Of a DNA stretch of 64,000 nucleotides, positions 15,259 through 24,640 are shown in pieces (within the stretch, counting starts at the first letter, position 1; each line of letters begins with the position of its first letter). The notes beneath the pieces were generated by a model. That model was not told the origin of the DNA. It saw only the letters and a list, made by a program, of their open reading frames with translations, and did not search any database. Made by a program: the position numbers and the translations under genes. The DNA lies in contig JAEWDK010000006.1 of NCBI GenBank assembly GCA_023390175.1, positions 124,001-188,000 on the forward strand, read 5' to 3'. Source of the stretch: Bacillota bacterium (GTDB lineage Bacteria; Bacillota; Clostridia; Oscillospirales; Acutalibacteraceae).

Positions 15259-16452
15259 ATGAGCGCAATCAAGTTAAAAGAGAACGTCTATTCAGTGGGT
15301 GTTCTGAATCCGTCGTTGCGCGTATTTGATATTGTTATGGAATCGCGTTACGGCACCAGTTATAATGCCTTTCTCATTACCGGTGAAAAAAATGTATTGA
15401 TAGATACTGTTCACGAACCGTTTTTTGAGGAATATCTGAATAACATTCAAAGCGTCATCGATGTTTCGAAAATTGATTATCTGATTATGAACCACACCGA
15501 ACCCGATCATTCAGGCAGCGTTGCCAAGCTTTTGGCAGTTAACCCGAATATTACCGTTTACTGCACCATGGCGGCAAAGATGTACCTTTCCGCCATTACA
15601 AATGAAAATTTTAAATGTGTCGTTGTTAAGCAGGGTGACAAACTCAATATCGGCGGCGAAGAGCTGGAATTTATTGTAGCTCCGCTCCTCCACTGGCCGG
15701 ACTCCATGTTTACCTGGATGCCGTCCGTTAAAACACTCTTCACCTGCGACTTTTTGGGCGCGCATTTCTGCGAGCCAACTATGTTGGACACAAAGGGGCA
15801 TTACGGGGATAAATATCTGAATGAATTCCGGTATTATTACAATGGTATTTTTGCACCATTCAAGCCATATGTTTTGTCCGGCCTTGATAAAATAAAGGAT
15901 TTGCCGGCAGAATTGATATGCCCAAGCCATGGGCCGTGCCTGACCGAAAGCATTGAGAAATGCAAGGCTCTTTACCGTGAATGGAGCACTCCGGTTGAGC
16001 ACGAAAAGAAAATTGTCGGGATTTTGTTCGCTTCAGCCTACGGCTGCACCACCAAGCTGGCCGAGGCAGCTTTTCATGAGCTGAAGAAGAACGATCAGCT
16101 GGATGTAAGATTAGTAAATATTGTCTTTGCACCGTTTGCGGAGGTTGCTGCGCTTGCCAATGAAGCCGACGCTTTGTTGATGGGTTCCTGCACGATCAAC
16201 CGTGACGCGCCAAAGATTATATGGGACATTCTTGCCAGTATCGACGCAATCAACACCAAGCAAAAGCCTGCCGGAGCCTTCGGCTCCTTCGGCTGGAGCG
16301 GGGAAGCGGTGCCAATGATGAAATCACGTTTGGAACTGCTGAAATACAAATTTATCGGAGACGGCTTAAAGGTTAACTTTATGCCGACTGAAGAGGATTT
16401 GGCATCAATGCGGGCGTATGCCAGTGAAATTGCATCCAATATCAAAGCATAA
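15259..16452 (+). CDS. fprA: Flavodiiron protein (FprA type), oxygen/NO reductase
   Basis: A 397-residue protein of normal length. The N-terminal metallo-beta-lactamase-like domain has NHTEPDHSG (H-x-E-x-D-H diiron ligands, about residue 80). The C-terminal flavodoxin domain begins at GILFASAYGCTTKLA (FMN phosphate loop, near residue 255) and has GSFGWSGEAV. It reduces O2 to water using rubredoxin. It follows the rubredoxin gene directly, so the two form an oxygen-detoxifying operon. Confidence 0.95.
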   Translation: MSAIKLKENVYSVGVLNPSLRVFDIVMESRYGTSYNAFLITGEKNVLIDTVHEPFFEEYLNNIQSVIDVSKIDYLIMNHTEPDHSGSVAKLLAVNPNITVYCTMAAKMYLSAITNENFKCVVVKQGDKLNIGGEELEFIVAPLLHWPDSMFTWMPSVKTLFTCDFLGAHFCEPTMLDTKGHYGDKYLNEFRYYYNGIFAPFKPYVLSGLDKIKDLPAELICPSHGPCLTESIEKCKALYREWSTPVEHEKKIVGILFASAYGCTTKLAEAAFHELKKNDQLDVRLVNIVFAPFAEVAALANEADALLMGSCTINRDAPKIIWDILASIDAINTKQKPAGAFGSFGWSGEAVPMMKSRLELLKYKFIGDGLKVNFMPTEEDLASMRAYASEIASNIKA

Positions 16453-16468
16453 TATCCTGTAATCAGTA

Positions 16469-16496
16469 GAGGGTGGCCGATTTATTGGCCACCCTC
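16469..16496 (+). terminator. Hairpin after the flavodiiron gene
   Basis: A 10-bp stem (GAGGGTGGCC with GGCCACCCTC) 17 bases past the stop. The T run after it is short. Confidence 0.65.
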
Positions 16497-16624
16497 CGTC
16501 TGTAGGACAGATTCAGCGAAAGACGTAACATCATAAGGAAGTCCCGGGAAAAAGCAGTCTGGATAGGGTCCGGAGAATTGGGCTCAAAAAGAATACATCC
16601 TAAAGAATTGGACGGATTTGCATT

Positions 16625-17038
16625 ATGAACTTTCTTGAAAAATCTCGTAATAAGCTGGTGCATTTTTTATTTCCATTCATTGAGCGTTTTTACCCGTTTG
16701 TATCTTTGGTGTTGCTTGTGGCTGCTTGGTCTGTTCCCGAAACCTACTGGCAAATCAGGGTGGCTTTATTTTTGCTCTGGTTTGTAAATAATGAAATTTA
16801 CTATGCAGGCACCATGGAACGCGATTATCTCCCTGTACAATCTGGAAACAGCCCTTTTTATTACATTTACCGATTTATCGATGGAACTTCCTTCCTTTTA
16901 TTCCCCGTTTTGCCGGTCATTCTGCCGATTCTAGGACCGTTGTGGATTAAGAATGGTCTTGTTGGTCTGCTCGTCTTGGCTGTGATACTTCGCGCGGTCG
17001 GAGACCGAAAATACCGCCCGAAAAAACCGGAAGAATAA
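16625..17038 (+). CDS. Hypothetical small membrane protein
   Basis: A 137-residue protein with about four hydrophobic segments (roughly 22-38, 44-58, 86-105 and 108-122) and a basic C-terminus (DRKYRPKKPEE). I do not recognise the family. The RBS is weak (a GGA about 9 bases before the ATG). It lies between two hairpins and is convergent with the ABC permease gene, so it is probably monocistronic. Confidence 0.6.
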   Translation: MNFLEKSRNKLVHFLFPFIERFYPFVSLVLLVAAWSVPETYWQIRVALFLLWFVNNEIYYAGTMERDYLPVQSGNSPFYYIYRFIDGTSFLLFPVLPVILPILGPLWIKNGLVGLLVLAVILRAVGDRKYRPKKPEE

Positions 17039-17112
17039 TTGCCTGCTAATCATAAAACAGGCGCCGGGGAACCGGCGGCTGCGTCAAAGCATAGTTTTAT
17101 GGAATAAACAGA

Positions 17113-17136
17113 GGGCGGCCGATTCATCGGCCGCCC
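17113..17136. terminator. Terminator between convergent genes
   Basis: A 10-bp stem (GGGCGGCCGA with TCGGCCGCCC) and a short T run lie between the membrane protein and the ABC permease. Confidence 0.8.
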
Positions 17137-17163
17137 CTTTCGTGTTGTATCTGCGTAAACAAA

Positions 17164-19059
17164 TTATTTGTTCCAAGCATATTTTTTGATGAGCGCGTAG
17201 GTTTTTGCGGCATTGTCAGACAGCTGATAATTATTTTTGCCAAAGCAAATTTTTCCGCTGTAGCCGCCAAGGAGCTCTTTTACCCTGCCCGTCGGCTCTA
17301 TATTTTCTTTACAGGTAATAAAGATACTGCCGGACTGCTTTTCATATTCGATATTCGGGTTGTTTACCTGTCCGTTCAGGGAATCCTCTTTCAGCGCCGC
17401 AAGCAGCTCCTCTTTTACGGTTTCATCCGGCGCAACGGTAATGGAGTCGTTTTTTCCTGTATTGATGTCAATGCTTTTCAGGTTTTTCGGATCAAGGTAG
17501 AAAAGAATATCCCTGGTTCCAATATATTCCTCCATTTTGCCGATTCCGTTCGACATGGCGGCAAAGCTGCCTTTAATCTCCTCTGTTCTGTCAGCGGAAT
17601 AGGAGTCGGAATAGCTTCGCTTCAGAACGGACCCGTTTTTCAAATGGTAGTCAAGGGTTAACAGAGAGCCGTTGTCTCTTTGCATCGTGTAAGGATACGC
17701 GGCACTGCGGTTGGCGGAGAGGAACTCTTTGTGGAGCTCCAGTGTCTGGCTGATATTCTTCTTGTCCTTCAGAACAGGGGTTAACGTGGCAACCGTCTGC
17801 CGATAATTTTCACTGTAAATCTTGTCGTCGGAACTGTAATATTGGTTTGGCACGTTCACCGTAATGCTTTCCACATCTTCCGCATTCGGCAGCCGCATGT
17901 CGTAGCCGAAAAATCCCGTTGCAAGAACACCGTAAAGCACAAGGAAAGCAGCAACAAAAATTCCGTACCAGGCAAAGCTGCGCTTCATCTGCTTAAACCC
18001 GCGGGAATAAACCGCTTCCACCACAATGTGGGCCGCAAGCGAGCCGGCCGCCACGCCAATGAAGAAGTTAAACGAGCCGGCCGCGGAAGTTGCCATTTCA
18101 AATAAAAGGCCAATTCCAATACCGGAAACAGCGGTAACAATAAATCGAATCACAATTTTCGGAATCGGGAAAGCAAAATTGCTCTCCGCACATTCACTTT
18201 TCCGCTTTTTATAAAGAAAAACGGAGGCTGCAATCATAACCAGGGTAAGGATGACCCACCAAATGAGGAATCCGTTGCCCATTTTCTCTATATTGAAGGT
18301 GTCCGGCCCGGAACGGTTCATCCGGTTGACAAACGGCAAAATTGCCGCGGCAAAAGGGGACAGGGCGGTCAGAACCGTTGAATTCAGGCTCAGGTTAACG
18401 GCCAGCCCCGGGAGCAGAAGGGAAGCAAACGTGCAGGTGGCGAAAATCAGGAGCGGATAGGCAACGTTAATTCCTAATATGGAAATGATCATGTCTAAGG
18501 TGGTGCCGGTACAGACAGCCATAAACACGGTAAAGGCAACTGCCGCCGTACTCATCAGCATCAGCCAGAGCATGGAATCAGCCACTGTGAAAAAGCTGTA
18601 TTTCGCGTCAATTCCGTAGCAGGCGCCCACAATGGATATAATCGCATAATTCACCAGCATCGGCGCGAAAATAGAAGTCAGCTCCGCTAAAAAACGGCCC
18701 AAAAGCATTGGGGTGCGTCCAAGCGGAAGCGAATGGAACAAATCCACGCTGCGTTTTTGATGCAGGTATCCGAACAGTGACGCCGAAAGAACCAGCACAA
18801 AAATCAGGACGAGCGGCGTGACAAGCCAGGAGGTTAAAAAAGTGACGTACTGTGTATAGGAGGAAGCCCACATGTCGGCAGTAAAGGGCGTTGAGGTATT
18901 GTTTCTGAAATTTTCCATCGCGACCATCAGAATCAGCGGCAGCGCCAGGAACATCAGCAGCGCCAGCAGCGCCGTCATGCCGCGGTTCCTTTTCAAGGAC
19001 CACAAATAGACTTCCTTCAATTCTTTGCTGCTTCTATTTGAGTATGTTGTCAAGGTCAT
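17164..19059 (-). CDS. ABC transporter permease (YtrC-like, large)
   Basis: A 631-residue protein. The N-terminal half has about six ABC-2-type helices including QKRSVDLFHSLPLGR, a loop typical of this permease family. Then come two more helices and a C-terminal extracytoplasmic region of about 230 residues after the last helix (near residue 390). The start at 19059 has GGAGG 9 bases upstream and overlaps the ATPase gene by 26 bases; the longer frame to 19122 is rejected. It is third in a GntR-ATPase-permease operon like ytrABC, which responds to cell-wall stress in Bacillus. The exported substrate is unknown. Confidence 0.8.
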   Translation of the reverse strand: MTLTTYSNRSSKELKEVYLWSLKRNRGMTALLALLMFLALPLILMVAMENFRNNTSTPFTADMWASSYTQYVTFLTSWLVTPLVLIFVLVLSASLFGYLHQKRSVDLFHSLPLGRTPMLLGRFLAELTSIFAPMLVNYAIISIVGACYGIDAKYSFFTVADSMLWLMLMSTAAVAFTVFMAVCTGTTLDMIISILGINVAYPLLIFATCTFASLLLPGLAVNLSLNSTVLTALSPFAAAILPFVNRMNRSGPDTFNIEKMGNGFLIWWVILTLVMIAASVFLYKKRKSECAESNFAFPIPKIVIRFIVTAVSGIGIGLLFEMATSAAGSFNFFIGVAAGSLAAHIVVEAVYSRGFKQMKRSFAWYGIFVAAFLVLYGVLATGFFGYDMRLPNAEDVESITVNVPNQYYSSDDKIYSENYRQTVATLTPVLKDKKNISQTLELHKEFLSANRSAAYPYTMQRDNGSLLTLDYHLKNGSVLKRSYSDSYSADRTEEIKGSFAAMSNGIGKMEEYIGTRDILFYLDPKNLKSIDINTGKNDSITVAPDETVKEELLAALKEDSLNGQVNNPNIEYEKQSGSIFITCKENIEPTGRVKELLGGYSGKICFGKNNYQLSDNAAKTYALIKKYAWNK

Positions 19060-19933
19060 AACCGGCCACCTCCATTTCACTGATAAAAACTTCTTCAAGC
19101 GACAGCGGAAGAACCTCGGCAAATATGGGATTCAGAGAATTTATTTTTGCAAGGATCTCTTCTTTTGAGCCGCGGACTACCAGATTTACAAGGGAGCCGT
19201 GCACTTCCGTTTTTACGATGTCAAGCGGTGCAAATGCACTCGGCTCTGGCATTGGTTTCAGCACAGCCTGCACTTTGTTGATTCCAAGCTTCAACTCATC
19301 CAGGTCGCGCTCGAAAATGACTCCGCCCTTATGGAACAAGCCGATGTGGTCGCAAAAATCCTCCAGCTCGCGCAGGTTGTGCGACGCGATGATGACGGTC
19401 ATGCCGCGTTCCGAAACTTCACTGGAAATAATGCGTTTTAACAGCTGACGCATAACCGGGTCAAGCCCGTCGAAAATCTCGTCAAGCAAAAGGTAGCTGG
19501 GCTGTGACGCAAATGCGCAAATCAGCGCTGCCTGCCGCTGCATTCCCTTTGACATGTTTACAATTTTATCCTTCGCGCCAATGGGAAACACGGAGCAAAG
19601 CTCCTCATAACGTTTTTTGCTCCAGTTCGGATAAATCCCTGCGTAAAAATCCGCCATGTCCGCCAATGTTGACTGCGGAATAAAATACGGATAGTCCGAA
19701 ATAAAAAACAGTTTGGATTTTACCGATGAATTTTCGAACGGCGCCAGACCGTCCACCAGAATATCGCCGCCGTCCGGCGCGTAAATACCGGCCAGTGTGC
19801 GCAGAAACGTGGATTTTCCGGCTCCGTTCGAGCCGACCAAACCAAACAGCGACCCGGAACCAACGGAAAAAGAAATTCCGTCCAGCGCTGTTGTCGTATC
19901 AAATTTTTTTGTTAAGTGCCGCGCTTCAATCAT
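19034..19933 (-). CDS. ABC transporter ATP-binding protein (YtrB-like)
   Basis: A 299-residue ATPase. Walker A is GSNGAGKST near residue 35; the signature region NMSKGMQRQAAL is an SKGMQ form of LSGGQ, common in this exporter branch; Walker B is LLLDEIFDGLD; the H-loop is IIASHNLREL. The C-terminal 80 residues are an accessory beta domain. It overlaps the permease gene and starts 3 bases after the regulator gene, so the three are co-expressed. Confidence 0.9.
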   Translation of the reverse strand: MIEARHLTKKFDTTTALDGISFSVGSGSLFGLVGSNGAGKSTFLRTLAGIYAPDGGDILVDGLAPFENSSVKSKLFFISDYPYFIPQSTLADMADFYAGIYPNWSKKRYEELCSVFPIGAKDKIVNMSKGMQRQAALICAFASQPSYLLLDEIFDGLDPVMRQLLKRIISSEVSERGMTVIIASHNLRELEDFCDHIGLFHKGGVIFERDLDELKLGINKVQAVLKPMPEPSAFAPLDIVKTEVHGSLVNLVVRGSKEEILAKINSLNPIFAEVLPLSLEEVFISEMEVAGYDLDNILK

Positions 19934-19936
19934 GGG

Positions 19937-20308
19937 TTATTCACTCCTCCCGCCAAATAAATTATTTACCCGATCAATAATTTCCGCTTTTTGAAATCCA
20001 CAGTCGGCGGCGGCTTTCACCGCTTCATCCAGCTTTTTCCCGGCAATTTCCCGCTGCTGTGAAATTGCCGAGCCGCTGCCCGAAATAAACGAGCCTTTTC
20101 CGGGTACGGAACAGATAATCCCATCGTGCTCCAGCATCTGATATGCTTTTTGCACTGTGTTGGGGTTCACGCCCAGTTCCTGTGCCAGCGCCCGCACGCT
20201 CGGAAGAGCTTCGCCCCCGTCGATTGCGCCCAGTGCCGCCATGCGTGTGATGGATTTGTAAAGCTGCTCATAAATCGGCAATCTGCTTTTGTAATCCAAC
20301 GTGAACAT
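19937..20308 (-). CDS. GntR-family regulator (YtrA subgroup)
   Basis: A 123-residue protein with an N-terminal winged helix (LPSVRALAQELGVNPNTVQK is the recognition region; GKGSFI is the wing) and a short C-terminal dimer helix. It lacks the large ligand domain of full GntR proteins, which is typical of YtrA. The start is the ATG at 20308; GAGG is about 9 bases upstream. It most likely represses its own operon. ACTGT and ACAGT half-sites 15 bases apart in the promoter could be its operator. Confidence 0.88.
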   Translation of the reverse strand: MFTLDYKSRLPIYEQLYKSITRMAALGAIDGGEALPSVRALAQELGVNPNTVQKAYQMLEHDGIICSVPGKGSFISGSGSAISQQREIAGKKLDEAVKAAADCGFQKAEIIDRVNNLFGGRSE

Positions 20309-20441
20309 CAATTTCGCCTCACTGTTCTTACTGTGTTATTCTGATTAGTACAGTTTGAATATAGCATACGGGAATAAAGATGTCAATGCATGTTACAAGA
20401 GTGTAATAAAATCAGGATGATGCGGCATAAACGCTCCTGTC

Positions 20442-20482
20442 AAAAAAACAAGGGCTGCTTTTCACAGCAGCCCTTGTTTTTT
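20442..20482 (-). terminator. Terminator after the YtvI gene
   Basis: A long stem (AACAAGGGCTGCT with its complement) and an A-rich plus-strand flank giving a U run for minus-strand transcripts. Confidence 0.9.
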
Positions 20483-20492
20483 GCAGATACGA

Positions 20493-21626
20493 CTATTCCT
20501 TTTTGGCGGTCGGATGTGCCGGTTCATCATCCGTGGGAATTTCAGCCGGCTTTTTTTCAAACAGCGTCGGAAGAACTTCAACTTTTGTAAGAACCTCATA
20601 CAACAGTGCCAGCGCTGAAAAATAAATTAAAATCCAAAAGTTGCCCGCAATCAGCGCAAAATAAATTGCGGCCAGCATCGTAAGCGGGTGAATGTTAATG
20701 GAAGACGAAATCAGCTTTGGCTCAATGATTTGGCGGATTGCCGTAATCAGCAGCCAGCAGACAAGCAGTACAATCGTCCTGAAAAAATCGCCGCAGAAAA
20801 GATAGATGATTGCAATCGGAATGTACATTGTGCCGGGGCCGAGCACCGGAAGAATGTCGGCAATCCCGGTGATGATGCTCAGCACCAGCGGGTAAGGCAC
20901 GCCAAGAGCGGAAAATACAATCAGTGTTTCGACAAACGTGATAAAATAAATCAGCAGATAGGAGCAGACATATTTTCCGCTCATATTTGCTCCGTGCTGG
21001 GAGGCGGACCGAAGGCTTGCCGCACCTTCCCGTGAAAACAAGCCCACCACACGCGCTTTGATCGCCCCCATGTCCTTCGAGAAAAAGTAGGTCGAAAAAA
21101 CCATTACAATGAGCATGGTGAAAATTGCGGGGAGCGAAGTTAAAAATTTGAGGGCGCTGCTCAGCACCGTGGTGGCCACCCCGGCCCCGGACTGGGCAAT
21201 GCTTAAAATCTGGTCTTTGTTTTGCTGAATAAAATTGCCGTCAATTTTACTCAGATAATCCCCGAACTGGGCGACCAAGGCGTTAATCGGTTCGGTAAGC
21301 GGCCCGAATCCCGTTTGGGAAAGCGTTGCAATGTAACTGATCAAATTATTGATTTCATAAATAAGCCAGTACCCCAAAAGGAACAGCAGGCCGAACAGTA
21401 TCACAAAAACTAAAAGGGTAGAAAATGCGGCGGCAACAGCGGGTTTAAAATTCAGGCGCTTTTGCAGCATGCGAATCAGCGGCTGCACAGAAAGGGCAAG
21501 CAGAAACCCTGCTAAAAACGGAAAGGTGTATTTTAATGTAATGGCAAACAGATAAAAAACAGCGGTGAACGCCGCGACAAAAATAAACAGCGGTTTCAGC
21601 CGCGTCAGTTGTTGTTTGTCAACCAA
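20493..21626 (-). CDS. ytvI: AI-2E family membrane protein, YtvI-like
   Basis: A 377-residue protein with about eight helices in the AI-2E/PerM fold: paired N-terminal helices, a central amphipathic region (residues 95-150), and the family marks GIADILPVLGPGTMYIP and LISSSINIHPL. Proteins of this kind in spore formers include YtvI, a sporulation membrane protein. That assignment is by similarity of layout; the true substrate is unknown. The C-terminal tail is polar. Confidence 0.75.
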   Translation of the reverse strand: MVDKQQLTRLKPLFIFVAAFTAVFYLFAITLKYTFPFLAGFLLALSVQPLIRMLQKRLNFKPAVAAAFSTLLVFVILFGLLFLLGYWLIYEINNLISYIATLSQTGFGPLTEPINALVAQFGDYLSKIDGNFIQQNKDQILSIAQSGAGVATTVLSSALKFLTSLPAIFTMLIVMVFSTYFFSKDMGAIKARVVGLFSREGAASLRSASQHGANMSGKYVCSYLLIYFITFVETLIVFSALGVPYPLVLSIITGIADILPVLGPGTMYIPIAIIYLFCGDFFRTIVLLVCWLLITAIRQIIEPKLISSSINIHPLTMLAAIYFALIAGNFWILIYFSALALLYEVLTKVEVLPTLFEKKPAEIPTDDEPAHPTAKKE

Positions 21627-21700
21627 AATGAAATCCCCCTTGTCTTTCTTAATTTAACATAGTATGATTATTATAACCCGGGAAGACGGAAAAGGGAAGA

Positions 21701-21735
21701 GAAAAAAGGACGCCCCGCAAAATGCGGGGCGTCCT
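21701..21735 (-). terminator. Terminator after the XRE gene
   Basis: A 13-bp perfect stem (AGGACGCCCCGCA and its complement) with an A run on the plus strand, giving a strong minus-strand terminator. Confidence 0.9.
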
Positions 21736-21748
21736 GCCCTGTTTGATT

Positions 21749-21997
21749 TTATTTTTCTCTGCCAAGAAGCCAATCAACCGAAACATTCAGTATATTTGCC
21801 AAAGCGGAAAGTTCAAAGTCCGTAACATAACGGATTTGCCCTTCGAGCTTTGATAAACCGGACGCATTCATATCAACTCCATTTACCTGAAGTTGAGCCA
21901 AAAGCTCCTTCTGCTTCATGCCTTGGTTTTTGCGCGCCATTTCAACGCGTGCGCCGACCAAATTACGGGTTCCCAGTGCCTGCTTGCGTAATCTCAC
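21749..21997 (-). CDS. XRE-family helix-turn-helix regulator
   Basis: An 82-residue DNA-binding protein. The helix-turn-helix spans roughly residues 16-70 (ARKNQGMKQKELLAQL, then GLSKLEGQIRYVTDFELSAL). It ends with LNVSVDWLLG, the standard XRE fold end. The start is GTG with GGGAG 9 bases upstream. There is no second domain and no obvious target except the long intergenic region upstream. Confidence 0.85.
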   Translation of the reverse strand: MRLRKQALGTRNLVGARVEMARKNQGMKQKELLAQLQVNGVDMNASGLSKLEGQIRYVTDFELSALANILNVSVDWLLGREK

Positions 21998-22009
21998 CTA
22001 ATTCATCTC

Positions 22010-22578
22010 CCTAAAGCGTATTTGGTACACATATTTCCTGCCCAACTCATCTCTTCCAACAAAGTTTTCCGGATATTAACAAAATAATGGAAATTTTCCT
22101 GAATTCCTTGTCTCATCATGATATAGTATAATATCTTTTTGTGAAAAATACAATAAATGAGTGAAATCTTTTCATGTTAATAAACAATTATTTTTGTTAT
22201 CTTAATATTTTTACCAATAAAACCATTTCATATTTGTTATTTTATCATAATTTTGCTATAATATTCGTATAACAATTTCAAAACATAAACGGAGGCGCAA
22301 AAATACAAAGATTGAGACAGCTTTTTTATTTCAGCGGAAGGGCAGTTGGCATTTTACGGCATACCGGACTGCCCCGGTAACTTATTTGGTGCCGTTCTAT
22401 AATATGATAACCAATATAGTTAGAGTTACAGCTAAATGCGAAACACCTTGAAACCGGGAAGTTTAAAAACTCGTTTTTCAAACAGGAAGTTTTGTCCTTT
22501 CCCGCAGCAGACAGGGCGGGAATTTGACTTTGCCAAAGCGGCCGAAGCTTCTGGCTGATAAAGAAAGGATTCATAAAA
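22010..22578. other. Long intergenic region with the leader of the nicotinate phosphoribosyltransferase gene
   Basis: It is very AT-rich up to 22265. A promoter (22234-22262) then starts a leader of roughly 310 bases. Inside is a GGGCAGT/ACTGCCC stem (22340-22346 with 22378-22384) and G/C-rich blocks near 22455-22520 (CGGGAAG and CTTTCCCG) that could fold. No ORF is supported. A regulatory RNA is possible but I recognise no riboswitch class. Confidence 0.4.
22234..22262 (+). promoter_or_regulatory. Promoter upstream of pncB
   Basis: -35 TTGTTA, a 17-base spacer and a perfect -10 TATAAT. Confidence 0.65.
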
Positions 22579-24036
22579 ATGAATGAACAAAACGGACATA
22601 AAACAAATTTAACCATGTTAACCGATTTTTATGAAATTACAATGGCCAACGGCTATTTCACAAACGGTTATCGCGATACGGTTGTTTATTTTGACATGTT
22701 TTTCCGTCATGTGCCCAATGACGGCGGTTATGCGATTATGGCCGGAGTCCAGCAGGTTGTGGAATATATTGAAAATCTTACCTTTACAGCCGAAGATATT
22801 CAGTACCTGAGGGACTGCAAGCTGTTCAATAATGATTTTATCGGCTACCTCGAAAATTTCCATTTTATCTGCGACGTTTGGGCGGTACCGGAGGGAACTC
22901 CGATTTTTCCGGGCGAGCCGATTGTCACGGTGCGCGGCCCCGTCATTCAGGCGCAGTTTATCGAAACCATGATTCTTTTGTCCATTAACCATCAAAGCCT
23001 GATCGCCACAAAAGCAAACCGGATTGTACGCGCGGCGCAGGGCCGGGCCGTGATGGAATTTGGTTCCCGCCGCGCCCAGGGCCCGGACGGCGCGATTCTC
23101 GGCGCAAGGGCCGCTTATATCGGCGGCTGCGCCGGAACGGCCTGCACCATCTGCGACCGTGACTTTGGCGTTCCGGCACTCGGCACGATGGCGCACAGCT
23201 GGGTTCAGCTTTTTGACAGCGAGCTCGAAGCGTTCCGCGCCTATGCCAAAGAGTACCCAAGCAGCTGTACCCTACTGGTCGACACCTTCAACGTTCTGAA
23301 ATCCGGCGTTCCGAATGCGATCAGGGTATTTAATGAGGAATTGCTGCCGCGCGGATTCCGACCGGCCGGAATCCGTATTGACAGCGGCGATATTACTTAT
23401 CTTTCCCGAAAAGCGCGTAAAATGCTTGACGATGCAGGATTTGAAGATTGTAAAATCTGCGCATCCAATTCACTTGATGAATATATAATACGCGATATGC
23501 TGATGCAAGGTGCGTGCGTGGACAGCTTCGGCGTTGGCGAACGGCTGATTACCTCATCTAGCGAACCGGTTTTTGGCGGCGTTTACAAGCTGAGCGCGGT
23601 GGAAGACAGCAGCGGCGCGATTACTCCGAAAATTAAAATCAGCGAAAATGTGGCAAAAATTACCACGCCGTGCTTTAAAAAACTGTGGCGCTTGTTTGAC
23701 CGGGAAAGCGGCAAGGCCATTGCAGATGTCATTACTATGCACGAAGAGGTTATTGATGATACAAAACCGTATGAGATTTTTGACCCCGAGCACATTTGGA
23801 AACGTAAAAGAATAACCAATTTCCGTGCGGTTGAACTGCATGAAAAATTGTTCGAAAACGGTAAAAGCATTGCAAAGCCGCGCAAATTGGATGAAATCAA
23901 GCAATACTGCCAGCAGCAGGTGGACACGCTTTGGGACGAAGTAAAGCGGTTTGAAAATCCGCATCAGTATTATGTGGATTTATCGCAAGCGCTTTGGACG
24001 GAAAAAAACGACCTGATTTCCAAACATACCTATTAA
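22579..24036 (+). CDS. pncB: Nicotinate phosphoribosyltransferase
   Basis: A 485-residue enzyme of the NAD salvage pathway, converting nicotinate and PRPP to nicotinate mononucleotide. Family marks are MLTDFYEITMANGYF at the N-terminus, EFGSRRAQGPDGA (catalytic loop), GTMAHSWVQ (catalytic His region) and GIRIDSGDITYLS (phosphate site). Length is that of the Gram-positive pncB2-type enzymes. AAAGGA precedes the ATG. It is monocistronic and followed by rnpB. Confidence 0.95.
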   Translation: MNEQNGHKTNLTMLTDFYEITMANGYFTNGYRDTVVYFDMFFRHVPNDGGYAIMAGVQQVVEYIENLTFTAEDIQYLRDCKLFNNDFIGYLENFHFICDVWAVPEGTPIFPGEPIVTVRGPVIQAQFIETMILLSINHQSLIATKANRIVRAAQGRAVMEFGSRRAQGPDGAILGARAAYIGGCAGTACTICDRDFGVPALGTMAHSWVQLFDSELEAFRAYAKEYPSSCTLLVDTFNVLKSGVPNAIRVFNEELLPRGFRPAGIRIDSGDITYLSRKARKMLDDAGFEDCKICASNSLDEYIIRDMLMQGACVDSFGVGERLITSSSEPVFGGVYKLSAVEDSSGAITPKIKISENVAKITTPCFKKLWRLFDRESGKAIADVITMHEEVIDDTKPYEIFDPEHIWKRKRITNFRAVELHEKLFENGKSIAKPRKLDEIKQYCQQQVDTLWDEVKRFENPHQYYVDLSQALWTEKNDLISKHTY

Positions 24037-24118
24037 AATTTCCGTTCGTGTTACAGTGGAAAACTGGAAGTTTAAGGCGTTGGGTTGACATGCAGACTGA
24101 ATTTGATTAAAATGGAAT

Positions 24119-24466
24119 ATGCGAGCAGGCTGAACAGCTGCGGACACAGTCCGAAAGGGCGTGCCCGAGGAAAGTCCGAGCTCCACAGGGCAGAATAACG
24201 GCTAACGGCCGCCGGGGGCGACCCCAGGGAAAGTGCAACAGAGATATACCGCCGGAAACGGTAAGGGTGGAAAGGCGAGGTAAGAGCTCACCAGCGCGCG
24301 GGAGACCGCGCGGCTCTGCAAACCCTATTCGGAGCAACACCGCAGAGGAACAGGATGCGTCTGCCCGACGCGTTCCGAGAAGGTGGCATCGAGCCGCGAT
24401 GGTAACATCCGGCCAAGATAGATGGCTGTTCACGACAGAACTCGGCTTACAGGTCTGGTCGCACCA
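24119..24466 (+). ncRNA. rnpB: RNase P RNA
   Basis: It contains the universal core of bacterial RNase P RNA: GAGGAAAGTCCGAGCTCC (CR I), AAAGTGCAACAGAGATATACC (CR II; shown in part), GGTAAGAGCTCACC, GCAAACCC, and the 3' ACAGAACTCGGCTTACAG (CR V). The ends GCGAGCAG and CTGGTCGC pair as helix P1. It matures tRNA 5' ends. The 3' part from 24437 is repeated exactly at 33341, which marks an integration site; the copy here is complete and should be functional. Confidence 0.97.
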
Positions 24467-24500
24467 AAAACACTGAAAACCCGCTATTTTAGCGGGTTTT
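24437..24500. repeat. attL: 64-bp rnpB 3'-end repeat
   Basis: Identical, base for base, to 33341-33404. It covers the last 30 bases of RNase P RNA and its terminator hairpin. Flanking bases differ on both sides, so these are the limits of the direct repeat. Confidence 0.92.
24476..24500 (+). terminator. rnpB terminator
   Basis: Perfect 10-bp stem AAAACCCGCT/AGCGGGTTTT with a T-rich tail, inside the att repeat. The same hairpin occurs again at 33380-33404. Confidence 0.92.
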
Positions 24501-24640
24501 CTTTATGCTCAGCAGATCGTGAAATCTACTTATAGTGCGGTTTTATAAGCTTGTCCTATCGTTTTCCGTTCAACAACCATATTGTGATCTAACCTTGTTG
24601 CCAAAATAATAGCACATATACGTCGATTATGCAAGCAGTA

